NCBI GenBank assembly: GCA_903915655.1 | Contig: CAIWTU010000081.1 | Location: forward strand, 1-64,000 | Length of the DNA stretch: 64,000 bases | Source: an uncultured Geobacter sp. | GTDB taxonomy: Bacteria; Desulfobacterota; Desulfuromonadia; Geobacterales; Geobacteraceae | Reading direction: 5' to 3' | Shown: piece by piece, positions 19,751-29,597 of the stretch | Numbering within the stretch: position 1 is the stretch's first letter | Layout of the letters: every line of letters begins with the position of its first letter | The notes under the pieces: model-generated | What the model was told of the DNA's origin: nothing | The model's input: the letters and a program-made list of their open reading frames with translations, nothing else | Databases searched by the model: none | Position numbers and translations under genes: made by a program

Positions 19751-21232
19751 ATGATGCGTTATAACAGAAAAAGTGGAGTACTGCTACACCCCGTTTCCCT
19801 TCCGGGTCCGGGTGGAATAGGTTCGCTTGGTAAAGAGGCGGTTATGTTTGTAGATTTTCTGCATTCTGCCGGTCAGAAGCTCTGGCAGGTCCTTCCCCTC
19901 GGTCCAACTGCCTATGGCGATTCGCCCTACGCCTGTTATTCCGCATTTGCAGGGAACCCGCTCCTGATTAATCTTGAGGCACTGGTAACAGAAGGTGATC
20001 TTGCTGCGACCGACCTGCGGGATAGCCTGGACGGGAATCGTGTCGATTACCATCTGGTTACCGATCATAAACTTGCCCGGTTAAGGAAGGGTGCGGACTC
20101 TTTCTTTGCCGGCTCTGATCCCGGCCGAACCGGGGAATTCAATAATTTCTGCGAATCAACCCCATGGCTGCATGATTTTACCCTCTTCATGGCTTTGAAA
20201 GAACTTCATCACGGCTGCTGCTGGACGGACTGGCCTGAAAATATCGCACGTCATGAGCCGTCAGCCTTGGACGAAGCGGCTGTTAAACTTGCCGGATCGA
20301 TAAATAGACAAAAATACATGCAATGGCAGTTTTTTCGTCAATGGCAGAAAATAAAGACTTACGCCAACGGGAAGGGAATAGAGATAATCGGAGATATTCC
20401 GATCTTTGTGGCATATGATTCAGTCGATGTCTGGGCAAATCCGGGACTCTTCCACCTTGATGGAAAGGGTCGGCCGACGGTTGTTGCAGGTGTCCCGCCC
20501 GATTACTTCAGCAAGACCGGGCAACTATGGGGAAACCCACTTTATAATTGGGAGAGGATGGCCGCAGATGGCTACAAATGGTGGCTGGATAGGTTCAACT
20601 CTGCCCTTGCCCTCTATGACCTCCTCAGGCTTGATCATTTCCGAGGTTTTGAGGCGTATTGGCAGATTCCGGCTGGAGAAAAGACCGCGATAAACGGCAC
20701 CTGGGTCAAAGGACCCGGAGAATATTTGTTTAATGCACTGTTCGATTCTTTTGGTAAATTACCTTTGATAGCAGAAGATCTTGGGGTCATTACACCGGAG
20801 GTAGAAGCACTTCGCGACAGATTTGACTTCCCGGGGATGAAGATTCTTCATTTTGCCTTCGGCTCGGGTTCGGATAACCCGTATCTTCCACACAATCATC
20901 TTCCTGCTTCGGTAGTTTATACCGGAACTCACGACAACGACACGACGGTGGGGTGGTTTGCGTCGCTTTCTCCCTCTGAGAAAGAAACGGTTTGCCGATA
21001 TCTCAACATACCGGGCGACGATATTGCCTGGGACCTGATAAGGACCGCTCTTGTTTCTGTCGCTGACAGGGTGATATTGCCGCTGCAGGATATCCTCTCG
21101 CTTTCCGGCGAAGCCCGGATGAATATGCCGGGTACGACAACCGGTAACTGGTCATGGCGTTTCAATAGCGAATCGCTGACTGTTGAGACGGCAGAAAGGC
21201 TGCGGAATCTTGCCGAAATGTACGGCCGCTAA
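19751..21232 (+). CDS. malQ: 4-alpha-glucanotransferase (amylomaltase)
   Basis: MalQ transfers maltodextrin segments between glucans and works with phosphorylase in glycogen or maltodextrin use. The 493-residue protein is of the compact GH77 type. It shows SGVLLHPVSLPGPGGIGSLG at the start, WQVLPLGPTAYGDSPY, the nucleophile region LYDLLRLDHFRGFEAYW, the acid/base segment LPLIAEDLGVITPEV and YTGTHDNDTTVGWF. Two adjacent ATGs (19751, 19754) follow AAAGGGG; the first is used here. No other glycogen gene lies next to it. Confidence 0.95.
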   Translation: MMRYNRKSGVLLHPVSLPGPGGIGSLGKEAVMFVDFLHSAGQKLWQVLPLGPTAYGDSPYACYSAFAGNPLLINLEALVTEGDLAATDLRDSLDGNRVDYHLVTDHKLARLRKGADSFFAGSDPGRTGEFNNFCESTPWLHDFTLFMALKELHHGCCWTDWPENIARHEPSALDEAAVKLAGSINRQKYMQWQFFRQWQKIKTYANGKGIEIIGDIPIFVAYDSVDVWANPGLFHLDGKGRPTVVAGVPPDYFSKTGQLWGNPLYNWERMAADGYKWWLDRFNSALALYDLLRLDHFRGFEAYWQIPAGEKTAINGTWVKGPGEYLFNALFDSFGKLPLIAEDLGVITPEVEALRDRFDFPGMKILHFAFGSGSDNPYLPHNHLPASVVYTGTHDNDTTVGWFASLSPSEKETVCRYLNIPGDDIAWDLIRTALVSVADRVILPLQDILSLSGEARMNMPGTTTGNWSWRFNSESLTVETAERLRNLAEMYGR

Positions 21233-21267
21233 GGGGGCTGCAGGTGGTGTCGATATAATTTGTAAAG

Positions 21268-21313
21268 AACATTACAATTAATGTTGACAAAACGTATAAG
21301 CTATATTTAGTAT
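21268..21313 (+). promoter_or_regulatory. Candidate metY promoter with overlapping inverted repeat
   Basis: TTGACA (21284-21289) and TAGTAT (21308-21313) are 18 bases apart upstream of metY. An inverted repeat AACATT-N6-AATGTT (21268-21273 and 21280-21285) overlaps the -35 box and could be a repressor or activator site. The -10 match is only partial. Confidence 0.35.
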
Positions 21314-21393
21314 GGGCTGCGTAGTATCAAGTACAATTAAACTTTGTTAGGGATGTTTTCATTGCATCCTGCATATGAAAAGGGGGAATTTTG

Positions 21394-22680
21394 ATGTCAG
21401 AAACCAAATTGAACTTTGATTCTCTTGCCCTGCACGCAGGGCAAACGCCGGACTCCACGACTCTGTCACGCGCTGTACCGATTTATCAGACTTCTTCATA
21501 TGTCTTCAAGAGTTCGGATCACGCGGCAAAACTGTTTGCCCTGGAAGAGCCGGGTAATATCTATACAAGGATCATGAACCCAACCACAGATGTGCTCGAA
21601 AAACGGATGGCTGAACTTGACGGCGGTGTCGGTGCGCTCGGAGTGGCCTCAGGGCAGGCAGCGACTACCTTTGCAGTGCTGAACATCACCCAGGCAGGGC
21701 AGAACATCATTTCGACCAACTATCTGTACGGTGGCACCTATAACCTGTTTCATTACACTCTCCCCAAACTGGGGATAGAAGTGAAGTTTGTAGACAGCTC
21801 TGACCCGGAGAACATCCGGAGAGCCATAGACGAGAACACCCGTCTGGTCTACACCGAATCGGTGGGTAACCCGAAAAATAATGTGGATGACTTTGCCGCT
21901 ATCGCCAAGGTTGCTCATGATGCCGGCATTCCATTTGTGGTCGACAATACCGTGACCACTCCATATCTGTTCAAGCCCCTCGAACATGGGGCGGACATCG
22001 TGGTCTATTCACTGACCAAGTTTATCGGCGGCCACGGCACCAGTATCGGTGGATGTGTAGTCGATGGCGGCAAATTTCCCTGGAACAACGGCAGGTTTCC
22101 GGAATTTACCGAGCCAGACCCGTCATACCACGGTATCAAATTCTGGGATGTACTCGGGAACCTTTCCTATATCATAAAAATGCGTGTCGAACTGTTGCGC
22201 GATATGGGCGCACCCCTTTCACCTTTTAATTCCTTCCTCTTGCTTCAGGGGTTGGAAACCCTCCATGTACGAATGCCTCGCCATGTAGAGAATGCCCGAA
22301 AGGTTGCCGAATGGCTGGAAAACAACCCGTCCATTACCTGGGTAAACTACCCCGGGCTTCCCAGTCACAAGGACTACGACCGGGCGTGCAAATACCTCCC
22401 CAAGGGGGCCGGGGCAATCATCGGGTTCGGCATCAAAGGGGGGGTGGATGCAGGGAAGAAGTTCATTGACAATGTCAAGCTTCTGTCTCATCTGGCAAAC
22501 ATAGGTGATGCAAAGTCGTTGGTCATCCATCCGGCTTCTACTACCCATCAGCAGTTGACTGTCGAAGAGCAGTATGCAACCGGTGTCAGCCCGGATTTCA
22601 TCCGTCTTTCAGTAGGGATTGAGGATATTGTGGATATCATCGCCGATATCGACCAGGCGTTGAAGGCGGCGCAATCTTGA
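21394..22680 (+). CDS. metY: O-acetylhomoserine sulfhydrylase / aminocarboxypropyltransferase
   Basis: This PLP enzyme makes homocysteine directly from O-acetylhomoserine and sulfide. The 428-residue protein has the Cys/Met-metabolism fold: [26 protein letters not shown] at the start is typical of MetY, with [17 protein letters not shown] following, and the PLP lysine sits in [20 protein letters not shown] 21394 has AGGGGGAA upstream; TTG 21391 is less likely. The gene stands alone between a candidate promoter and a strong terminator. Confidence 0.94.
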   Translation: MSETKLNFDSLALHAGQTPDSTTLSRAVPIYQTSSYVFKSSDHAAKLFALEEPGNIYTRIMNPTTDVLEKRMAELDGGVGALGVASGQAATTFAVLNITQAGQNIISTNYLYGGTYNLFHYTLPKLGIEVKFVDSSDPENIRRAIDENTRLVYTESVGNPKNNVDDFAAIAKVAHDAGIPFVVDNTVTTPYLFKPLEHGADIVVYSLTKFIGGHGTSIGGCVVDGGKFPWNNGRFPEFTEPDPSYHGIKFWDVLGNLSYIIKMRVELLRDMGAPLSPFNSFLLLQGLETLHVRMPRHVENARKVAEWLENNPSITWVNYPGLPSHKDYDRACKYLPKGAGAIIGFGIKGGVDAGKKFIDNVKLLSHLANIGDAKSLVIHPASTTHQQLTVEEQYATGVSPDFIRLSVGIEDIVDIIADIDQALKAAQS

Positions 22681-22793
22681 ATTTTCAGCCATATGCCCTT
22701 CAAATAGCGGTGTGCAGCACAGTTCGTAGAGAATGCCGATTCCAGGTTTATTTAAAGCTATAAGTGGAACAGCAATGGGTCCCTGATATAAAG

Positions 22794-22836
22794 CAGGGGA
22801 GTACCGCCGGAGTATGGCAGGACTCCCCTGTTTTTT
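22794..22836. terminator. Rho-independent terminator after metY
   Basis: CAGGGGAGT (22794-22802) pairs with ACTCCCCTG (22822-22830), followed by six T (22831-22836). It ends metY and abuts the mnmH stop codon, so it probably serves both convergent genes. Confidence 0.85.
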
Positions 22837-23853
22837 CTATACAGAACGGAGGAATTCTTCCAGATCATCTCCGGCTTTTGAAAAATCTTCCAGACAGAGT
22901 GAGAAATCTTCCCGCCAATCGCGCGTTTTATAATAGACCTTATCATAATAAGAGGTTAACAGTTCGGCCATGAACGGTTCCATCTCCCAATTATCCAGAT
23001 GCCCATCTATTTCGGAGTATTTCAGAGCGCCGAGTTTCTTTTTGATTCTGTTTAGGGCCGCTCCCAACTCGTCACGGTATTCTATTTTACCGTATTCTCC
23101 GGTAAGTCTCCGGACACGTGTTTCGAGAGAGGCTTTGCACCAGACCTTTACTCCCCCCCCCATCACTTCATAAAAATTTCCGGGAAGCGAGATCCTGCCA
23201 ATTCTTTTGCTTTCCCCCTCAAGGATGACCGGTTTACCTCTTGGGGCCTTGCGCAAGGCGTCCCATAGGAGAGTTTCAAAATGCTTCTGGCTGAGTGCCT
23301 GGCTGAGGCCCAATTCCCCGAATGCGGAACCGCGGTGACATGCCAGTCCTTCAAGGTCGATAACGGAATAGTCTTTCCCATGCAAACCGAGAATAAAATC
23401 GGTTTTACCTACTCCGGTAAGTCCATGCATGATTACAAGTGGACCTGTCGGTTCGAACTTATCGAAAAAAGAAATAATATGATTGCGGTAGGATTTATAC
23501 CCTCCAGATAATTGAAGAGCATTATAACCGGTCAGTTGCAGGATAGTGGCGACAGTCTTGCTCCTTAGACCGCCACGCCAGCAATAAACCAGGAGAGGCC
23601 GACCGGTTGCAGCAGCATCTATATCTTGCACTATCCCAGGGAAATGAGGCGCCGTTAACTCCAGCCCCCTTTTGCGAGCGGCATGGGGGCCGCTCTGTTT
23701 ATACAGGATACCGATTTCCACCCGTTCTTCATTATCCAGGAGAGGAATATTCACTGCTCCTGGTAAGTGATCTTCTTCATATTCCAGCGGTGTGCGCACA
23801 TCTACAACAAGGTGCGTCTCCAGCAATTTCCCATCAAATTTAATTTCCATCAT
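22837..23853 (-). CDS. mnmH: tRNA 2-selenouridine synthase (SelU/MnmH)
   Basis: MnmH replaces sulfur by selenium in the wobble 2-thiouridine of tRNAs, through a geranylated intermediate, using selenophosphate. The 338-residue protein carries an N-terminal rhodanese domain with active-site Cys in LLVYCWRGGLRS (about residue 91) and a P-loop domain with GLTGVGKTDFI (about 144-154). ATG 23853 and 23850 are equally plausible. It implies that the organism makes selenophosphate, but no selD is in the window. It converges with metY. Confidence 0.94.
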   Translation of the reverse strand: MMEIKFDGKLLETHLVVDVRTPLEYEEDHLPGAVNIPLLDNEERVEIGILYKQSGPHAARKRGLELTAPHFPGIVQDIDAAATGRPLLVYCWRGGLRSKTVATILQLTGYNALQLSGGYKSYRNHIISFFDKFEPTGPLVIMHGLTGVGKTDFILGLHGKDYSVIDLEGLACHRGSAFGELGLSQALSQKHFETLLWDALRKAPRGKPVILEGESKRIGRISLPGNFYEVMGGGVKVWCKASLETRVRRLTGEYGKIEYRDELGAALNRIKKKLGALKYSEIDGHLDNWEMEPFMAELLTSYYDKVYYKTRDWREDFSLCLEDFSKAGDDLEEFLRSV

Positions 23854-24063
23854 GGCCGTTTCTCCGTATCTGTCGGATTATACGGTAAGATGACCCCTAA
23901 TTGCAAGACCGGCATGATCTGGTTCAAAAATATGGGACTCCACGAACTTGAGTTTTTACATATGGTGTGTTATAAGACCTCTGTATCTTGTTGCGATGTT
24001 GCCAGGTTATTTTACGGCTATCAAATGATCTATTCTGTCGTCCTATCCGAAGGAGGGTTACCG

Positions 24064-25359
24064 ATGTGTAAGACCAGTTCTGAATATTCTGCAGATTTTG
24101 ATAGAGCCCTGGAGATTGGAAGGCCACCGAACGTGGCAAAGCGCTTTCCCAATTCCAAGGCACTGATCGTTAGCGGCAAGGTCATTGACCGGGCCATGCT
24201 GTCCAAGGGGAATGCCGTTGCGCTGGCGGCTAACGGCAGGAACAGCTTTGTGATCCGTGGTGTTCTCAGGGCAGCGCAGAGAGCTAATGCAGCAGTTATT
24301 ATAGAGATTGCCAAATCCGAGGGGGGATCAAAGGCCTATTGTGCAGTCAACTACTGGAATATGGCCTTGCTGGTCGATTCTATCTGCAATGAACTCGGAT
24401 TGACCGTTCCCGTCGCCATTCATGCCGACCATTACGGGATAAAAAATGCTAACGATATTTCTCTCGCCAAGGTGGAAATTCCTACCATGTTCGAAGCTGG
24501 CATAACCTCCATAGCCATTGACGCATCTCATCTCCCTGACGACAAAAATCTTTTGGCGAATCTAGAGGTGAATCCGTATCTGCCGGTTTGGGCAGGGCTG
24601 GAAACTGAAGTCGGCGAAATTAAGGGTAAAGAAGGCCTTTCCACAGTACAGGAGGCGCTTTTCCTGATTCAGGGGTTGAATGCCCATTCGATCTTTCCGG
24701 ACTGGATAGCCTTGAATAATGGGACTACGCATGGAATAGAGGCTAGCGACCAGGGGATACAGGTGCCGTTGACCGCAGCGATTCACGAAGCATTGCAGAC
24801 ATACGGGGTTTCAGGCGCACAGCACGGAACTTCCGGCAACAGTTCCGAGAAATTGCGGGAAATTGTGTCGGAGACCAACACTACCAAGGCTAATGTGGCC
24901 ACCGCCTTGCAAATGATCTCCTGGGGGCTAGAGGTTAATGACTACGGTAATGCCATATTAGACGAGAATGGCAATTTCAAAAAAGTTCAGGGCAAAGGAG
25001 TTACCGAGGAAATCTGGGGGGAGATTGTTGCTTATGCCGAGTCAAAAGGGTACAAGGTAGGCGACTATAAAAACCTCAATCTTTATTTCGACACAAGACT
25101 CCAGTCCCAACCAAGCGAGATCCGGGAGAGAATGGTCCAGGGGGTTGAAGATTTTGCTTATTCGATGATAGTGAATGTACTTAACTCAAAAGATACCGCG
25201 CCACTGGCAGTGGATGCAATTTTAAAAGCAGGCTCTTTTGATCTAGGTCCAAAAGCTTCGAGCATCGAAGATCCGGCAGAATGGACTGAAAGCAGGATAA
25301 TTGAACGGGCAAAGGGGTTAGATACGAATAAAGGTCCGTCAGGTAATTTCGACGACTGA
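24064..25359 (+). CDS. Class II fructose-bisphosphate aldolase family protein
   Basis: The 431-residue protein has the zinc aldolase fold: VAIHADHYGIKNANDI supplies the first metal His and Asp, NNGTTHGI and HGTSGNSSE the later His ligands. It fits the longer class II aldolase variant that cleaves or forms fructose 1,6-bisphosphate. A related ketose-bisphosphate substrate cannot be excluded from sequence alone. ATG 24064 is firmly supported by AAGGAGG eight bases upstream; the open frame extends to 23767 but that part overlaps mnmH antisense. It ends in a strong hairpin terminator. Confidence 0.88.
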   Translation: MCKTSSEYSADFDRALEIGRPPNVAKRFPNSKALIVSGKVIDRAMLSKGNAVALAANGRNSFVIRGVLRAAQRANAAVIIEIAKSEGGSKAYCAVNYWNMALLVDSICNELGLTVPVAIHADHYGIKNANDISLAKVEIPTMFEAGITSIAIDASHLPDDKNLLANLEVNPYLPVWAGLETEVGEIKGKEGLSTVQEALFLIQGLNAHSIFPDWIALNNGTTHGIEASDQGIQVPLTAAIHEALQTYGVSGAQHGTSGNSSEKLREIVSETNTTKANVATALQMISWGLEVNDYGNAILDENGNFKKVQGKGVTEEIWGEIVAYAESKGYKVGDYKNLNLYFDTRLQSQPSEIRERMVQGVEDFAYSMIVNVLNSKDTAPLAVDAILKAGSFDLGPKASSIEDPAEWTESRIIERAKGLDTNKGPSGNFDD

Positions 25360-25410
25360 TCTGAACAGCTTTTCAAGGGAAGGAATAACGGAAAAACAGT
25401 ATCGATAGAA

Positions 25411-25436
25411 GGGGGCGAAAGCCCCCCTATTTTTTT
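25411..25436 (+). terminator. Rho-independent terminator after the aldolase gene
   Basis: GGGGGC-GAAA-GCCCCC with a GNRA tetraloop (25411-25426) is followed by a run of T at 25430-25436. Confidence 0.9.
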
Positions 25437-25511
25437 CATTCTTCCTCTCCGCCCCTATGCCCTGATATAATGAACCGGGTAATTTTGAAGATTGTAAGAG
25501 GTGAATGACTT

Positions 25512-25685
25512 ATGCTTGTTCCATGTCCCATCTGCAGAAAAAAAACCGCGTGGGATGTCAATCCCTCTCGTCCGTTCTGTTCGGAGCGCTGCAAGAGTAT
25601 TGACCTTGCAGCTTGGGCATCTGGTGAATACCACTTTGCCGGAGAGAAAAAACCCGAAGAGGACGGAGAGCCGGAGCGGGAATGA
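25512..25685 (+). CDS. yacG: DNA gyrase inhibitor YacG (zinc protein)
   Basis: A 57-residue protein with four zinc-binding cysteines: Cys5/Cys8 in VPCPIC and Cys23/Cys27 in RPFCSERC, followed by [12 protein letters not shown]. This is the exact layout of YacG, which binds GyrB and inhibits gyrase in E. coli. AGAGGTG lies nine bases before ATG 25512. It precedes gltX by 45 bases in the same direction and may be co-transcribed. In many bacteria yacG is next to coaE, which is not seen here. Confidence 0.92.
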   Translation: MLVPCPICRKKTAWDVNPSRPFCSERCKSIDLAAWASGEYHFAGEKKPEEDGEPERE

Positions 25686-25730
25686 GCAATTCTTATATCG
25701 AATTATTTTGCATAACAAAAGGAGTTATTT

Positions 25731-27161
25731 ATGTCGGGAGTTCGTCTTCGTTTTGCGCCCAGTCCTACCGGTTATCTTCACGTTGGGGGAGCGCGGACCG
25801 CTTTGTTTAACTGGCTGCTCGCCAGAAAAGAAAAAGGTAAATTTATTCTCCGCATAGAGGACACGGACCTGGCCCGTTCTACCCAGGAATCGGTTGACGC
25901 TATCCTGGAAGGTATGTGCTGGCTCGGGTTGGAATGGGATGAAGGTCCGATATACCAGTCTGATCGTTTTCCGATATATCGTGAGTTTGTAGAAAAGCTC
26001 CTGCTCGAGAAAAAAGCCTACAAATGTTTCTGTACTCCCGAAGAGCTTGACGCAAAGAGAGAAAAAGCCATTCAGGAGAAGAAAAAGCCTCAATATGATC
26101 GCACTTGCCTCGAACGGCAAACAGATGATAGTGACAGGCCGTTCGTCGTCCGTTTCAACTCTCCTGAGTCGGGTACAACCGCATTCGATGATCTTATAAA
26201 GGGTCGTATATCGTTCAATAATGAGGAATTGGATGACCTGATCATTCAGAGGAGCGATGGTACACCGACATATAACTTTGTTGTGGTAGTCGACGATGCA
26301 ACGATGGGGATCTCCACCGTTATACGCGGTGACGATCACATTAATAATACACCACGCCAGATATTGCTTTACGAGGCCCTCGGCTACCCGGTTCCCCTCT
26401 TCGCCCATGTCCCTATGATTCTCGGAGCCGATAAGTCTCGTCTTTCGAAACGTCATGGAGCGACCAGCGTAATTGCCTATAAGGAGATGGGTTTTCTCCC
26501 AGAGGCGATGGTTAATTACCTGGTGCGTTTGGGGTGGAGTTACGGCGACCAGGAAATCTTCACTAAAGAAGAGTTGATCGAGAGGTTCTCCATAGGGTCT
26601 GTAGGCCGCTCGGCCGGTATTTTTAACCCGGACAAGCTTTCCTGGCTTAACGCGCATTATATCAAGGAGTATGAGCCGGTGAGACTGGCTGAACTGCTGG
26701 TTCCGTTCATGAAAAAAAAGGGGATCGACGTAGCCAATGGACCAGACATTGTCAAAGTTGTAAAAACATTGCAGGACAGGGCCAGAACGCTTGTAGAGAT
26801 GGCGGACGGCGCCGAGTTTTATTATAAAGCCGGTTTCTCCTACGATGAAAAGTCTCTGCAAAAATTCCTGAACGGCACTCTGGCATCAATTTTTGAAGAG
26901 ATCGCCGAGAAGTTCTCACTGGTGGCTAAAGCTGACCACGAGTCAATCGATACACTGTTCAAGAATATCTGTTCTGGTCGGGGACTTAAAATGAAAGATG
27001 TTGCCTTGCCGGCAAGGATTGCCTTGACAGGAGGAACTGCAGCACCGGGATTGTTCGATGTTATTGAAGTTCTCGGTAAAGAGGAGACAGTAAGCAGGCT
27101 TCAGCGGGCGATAGAATTCGTGAAAATTTTGGAGCAGAAAAAAATCGATGACAACGAGTAA
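25731..27161 (+). CDS. gltX: Glutamyl-tRNA synthetase
   Basis: GltX charges tRNA-Glu (and possibly tRNA-Gln, if a GatCAB amidotransferase exists elsewhere). The 476-residue class I synthetase has the HIGH-type motif in [40 protein letters not shown] and the KMSKS-type motif [11 protein letters not shown] near residue 240. AAAGGAG precedes ATG 25731 by seven bases. The zinc-binding loop is reduced to [10 protein letters not shown]. It is downstream of yacG. Confidence 0.97.
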   Translation: MSGVRLRFAPSPTGYLHVGGARTALFNWLLARKEKGKFILRIEDTDLARSTQESVDAILEGMCWLGLEWDEGPIYQSDRFPIYREFVEKLLLEKKAYKCFCTPEELDAKREKAIQEKKKPQYDRTCLERQTDDSDRPFVVRFNSPESGTTAFDDLIKGRISFNNEELDDLIIQRSDGTPTYNFVVVVDDATMGISTVIRGDDHINNTPRQILLYEALGYPVPLFAHVPMILGADKSRLSKRHGATSVIAYKEMGFLPEAMVNYLVRLGWSYGDQEIFTKEELIERFSIGSVGRSAGIFNPDKLSWLNAHYIKEYEPVRLAELLVPFMKKKGIDVANGPDIVKVVKTLQDRARTLVEMADGAEFYYKAGFSYDEKSLQKFLNGTLASIFEEIAEKFSLVAKADHESIDTLFKNICSGRGLKMKDVALPARIALTGGTAAPGLFDVIEVLGKEETVSRLQRAIEFVKILEQKKIDDNE

Positions 27162-27328
27162 ATCTGGTGTCATCATCGACATTGCATCTATAAATATCTG
27201 TTGACCTTATGCAGGGGGCATAGTAGATTTCTGGGGGGAAGGATATTCCCCGGTAAAGTTCCACGTTCGTGGTGAGCTGAAGGGAGCCCCCTTTACAAAT
27301 TCGTGGCAGAGGCTTTTGTAACACTTTT

Positions 27329-27356
27329 TTGATATTTCCGAGAAGCTCTATATAAT
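27329..27356 (+). promoter_or_regulatory. Sigma70-type promoter of the deacetylase gene
   Basis: TTGATA (27329-27334) and a perfect TATAAT (27351-27356) are spaced by 16 bases. The transcript would start near 27363, leaving a leader of only about 17 bases with no clear ribosome site before ATG 27380. Confidence 0.65.
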
Positions 27357-27379
27357 TCTTTTACCGTTGACAACAATAA

Positions 27380-28534
27380 ATGAAACCAAAAACCGCCCTC
27401 ATATATTCCTCCGATTTCAGTCGCTACAGTTATGGTGAGGAGCATCCCTTCAAGGTACAGCGTTTCCGGTTGGCCTATGAACTTATGCATGCTTACGGCC
27501 TGACTGAACTTGCCGGCACAAAGGTCTTTGATTGCCAGCCTGTTTCAGAGAAGGATCTTCTTACTTTCCATTCCCCCAAATATCTGGCGAAGCTTAAGGA
27601 ATTCAGTGCATCCGATGAACCGCGGGCGGATTTCAGGTATGGTCTCGGGGATATGGAAAATCCGGTTTTCCAGGGCCTTTACGACTGGGCATGTCTCGGA
27701 ACCGGCGGCACAGTAAAAGCTGCACAACTTGTGACGGAAGAAGGATATTCGATTGCCTTCAATATCGCCGGAGGATGGCACCATGCCCACAGGAGTCGGG
27801 CTTCAGGATTTTCCTATCTGAATGATTGTGTGATTGCCATAAACGGACTCCTGGAAAAAGGGAAGAGGGTTGTCTACCTCGATATCGATGCACACCACTG
27901 CGATGGTGTGCAGGAGGCGTTTTATGATAGCGACCAGGTGTTGACGATATCGATCCATGAAAGCGGATTACATTTTTTCCCCGGTACTGGATTCGAGAAA
28001 GAGATTGGTATCGGGAAGGGGAAGGGGTATTCCGTAAATGTCCCACTTATGGAGCATACCGATGATGCTCTTTTTATGAAGGCTTTTGATGAGGTTGCCT
28101 TTCCGCTCATAGCGGCGTATGATCCTGATGTTATGTTAACCCAACTCGGAGCAGACACTTTCCGTACCGATCCGCTCACTCGCCTTGAAATAACCACACA
28201 CAGCTACAGTTATATCCTCAGAAAGTTGAAGGCTCTTAAAATACCTTGGGTGGCGGTTGGCGGGGGGGGGTATGAAAGTATTAATGTTGCGCGTGCATGG
28301 ACTCTTGCCTGGGCAATAATGAACGGGGAAGAACTTGTGCCGCGTCTCCCAGCTCCATTTCTCAAAACAATCAGGGAATTCGGATTTAAGAATAAGATGC
28401 TCCTCGACGCGATGCACTGGGCTCAGGAGGATGACAGAAACAGGGCGCTTGATGCAGTAGAAATAAGCATTGCCAAGATAAGAAAAAAGATTTTCCCTGT
28501 CATCATTGGTGATTATGGCAAAACTCCCAGGTAA
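27380..28534 (+). CDS. Histone-deacetylase-family protein (AcuC-like)
   Basis: A 384-residue zinc deacetylase of the HDAC/AcuC family, predicted to remove acetyl groups from protein lysines or from small amines. Visible motifs are AGGWHHAHRSRASGFSYLND (the His pair), VYLDIDAHHCDGVQEAF (metal Asp/His), GADTFRTDPL (second metal Asp) and VAVGGGGY (catalytic Tyr) near residue 298. In Bacillus, AcuC reverses acetylation of acetyl-CoA synthetase by AcuA. A good promoter lies 24 bases upstream. The next gene overlaps it by 20 bases and carries a GNAT-like motif. Confidence 0.9.
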   Translation: MKPKTALIYSSDFSRYSYGEEHPFKVQRFRLAYELMHAYGLTELAGTKVFDCQPVSEKDLLTFHSPKYLAKLKEFSASDEPRADFRYGLGDMENPVFQGLYDWACLGTGGTVKAAQLVTEEGYSIAFNIAGGWHHAHRSRASGFSYLNDCVIAINGLLEKGKRVVYLDIDAHHCDGVQEAFYDSDQVLTISIHESGLHFFPGTGFEKEIGIGKGKGYSVNVPLMEHTDDALFMKAFDEVAFPLIAAYDPDVMLTQLGADTFRTDPLTRLEITTHSYSYILRKLKALKIPWVAVGGGGYESINVARAWTLAWAIMNGEELVPRLPAPFLKTIREFGFKNKMLLDAMHWAQEDDRNRALDAVEISIAKIRKKIFPVIIGDYGKTPR

Positions 28535-29363
28535 TGAACAATTAAAGGATGCAGCCGGAAACTCACTTTTTACTCTGAGGGAAATCAATGCATTGGGGGT
28601 GGAAGAAAAAAAGGGGATATACGGCAGGCTGGTGCCTGAAAGGCTCTACGATCTTTTCTCCATATCAAAGCGTACATTCCGTGGATTGGAAGGTGGGAGC
28701 AGGATAAACTTTATTGCACCGGAGGGGCTGGGGTTATTACGAATCGAAATCAAGCGCCAGCCAGCCGACCGTGATGCTGTTTTTTTTCTAGAAATTGCCG
28801 ACACTCATTACCGCCAGATAGAACTTGCCTTCTGTGTCATCAAGGACCCGGCTCAGCCTCGTTTTAATGTTGATATTGATGAAGCCGGGGAGGATAATTG
28901 TTTTACAACTCTAGGTCGCAACTTGCATGAGGAAATCCGGGCCATGAACTCCGGGCTCTTTCCTAATCAGACACAGCGAGGGCTGAGGATGTTTGTGGAG
29001 TTTTTTTCGCTTTTTGAAAGGTTCGTCGATGCACTCGGTGTTGAGTTAATAATCGCAGAGCCATTGACTTACGACAATGCCATCCGCTATGAAAAATACG
29101 GTTTTGACTACTTGACCGGTAAACAGCTGATGCTGGAAATAAACGAAGGTTTCAAACCTGGGAACTATTTGTACGACAGGCTTGACGGCTCATCTCTTTT
29201 TCGGATGCCTGGCATGGATAAAACCGTATGGGGTAGAAGTTGGGCAATACACGACGGCATACTGGATACCCCCTGGAACGATATTATTATTTATAAAATG
29301 GTTGGTGAACACGCTGGAATAAACACTTTCCCAAGAGAGACAGAAATAAGAATTTCTGAATAG
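28515..29363 (+). CDS. Conserved-looking protein with GNAT-like C-terminal motif
   Basis: I do not recognise this 282-residue protein by name. It overlaps the 3' end of the deacetylase gene by 20 bases, so the two are very probably translated together. ATG 28515 is used; TTG/GTG codons just before it are alternatives. It is soluble, with no signal or membrane segment. Around residues 183-199, LTYDNAIRYEKYGFDYLTG resembles the end of a GNAT acetyltransferase fold (N..A..YEK.GF). A conventional acetyl-CoA loop (Q/RxxGxG/A) is not evident. Coupling to a deacetylase makes an acetylation-linked role attractive, but that is inference. Confidence 0.75.
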   Translation: MAKLPGNEQLKDAAGNSLFTLREINALGVEEKKGIYGRLVPERLYDLFSISKRTFRGLEGGSRINFIAPEGLGLLRIEIKRQPADRDAVFFLEIADTHYRQIELAFCVIKDPAQPRFNVDIDEAGEDNCFTTLGRNLHEEIRAMNSGLFPNQTQRGLRMFVEFFSLFERFVDALGVELIIAEPLTYDNAIRYEKYGFDYLTGKQLMLEINEGFKPGNYLYDRLDGSSLFRMPGMDKTVWGRSWAIHDGILDTPWNDIIIYKMVGEHAGINTFPRETEIRISE

Positions 29364-29375
29364 GTCAGGTCACGG

Positions 29376-29474
29376 ATGTTTGGTTTCAGTATAGCGGATT
29401 GGATATTTATTCTCCTTATCATCATTATTATTATTATCTCTGTCGCTATCAGCGGCATGCTCGACAAAAAGTAA
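29376..29474 (+). CDS. Predicted 32-residue single-helix membrane peptide
   Basis: ATG 29376 opens 32 codons. The product has one hydrophobic helix made mostly of Ile (WIFILLIIIIIIISVAI), followed by SGMLDKK. GGTCACGG before the start is only a weak ribosome site. It follows the GNAT-like gene by 12 bases in the same direction. It has the appearance of a small membrane protein, but a chance ORF in an AT-rich spacer is possible. Confidence 0.4.
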   Translation: MFGFSIADWIFILLIIIIIIISVAISGMLDKK

Positions 29475-29597
29475 CTATTTTAGCATAAAACATATGTTGA
29501 CGTTCAATGACTGAATTACCGCGATGCGTTGAAATTACATTACAGAGATGCAATATTTCCTGGATCATCCCAGAAATTTGACTTGAAGGACTAGAGA

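Noticed and set aside
25725-26861. 378-codon frame antisense to gltX
   Set aside because: Long but purely the shadow of gltX; no motifs and no start signals.
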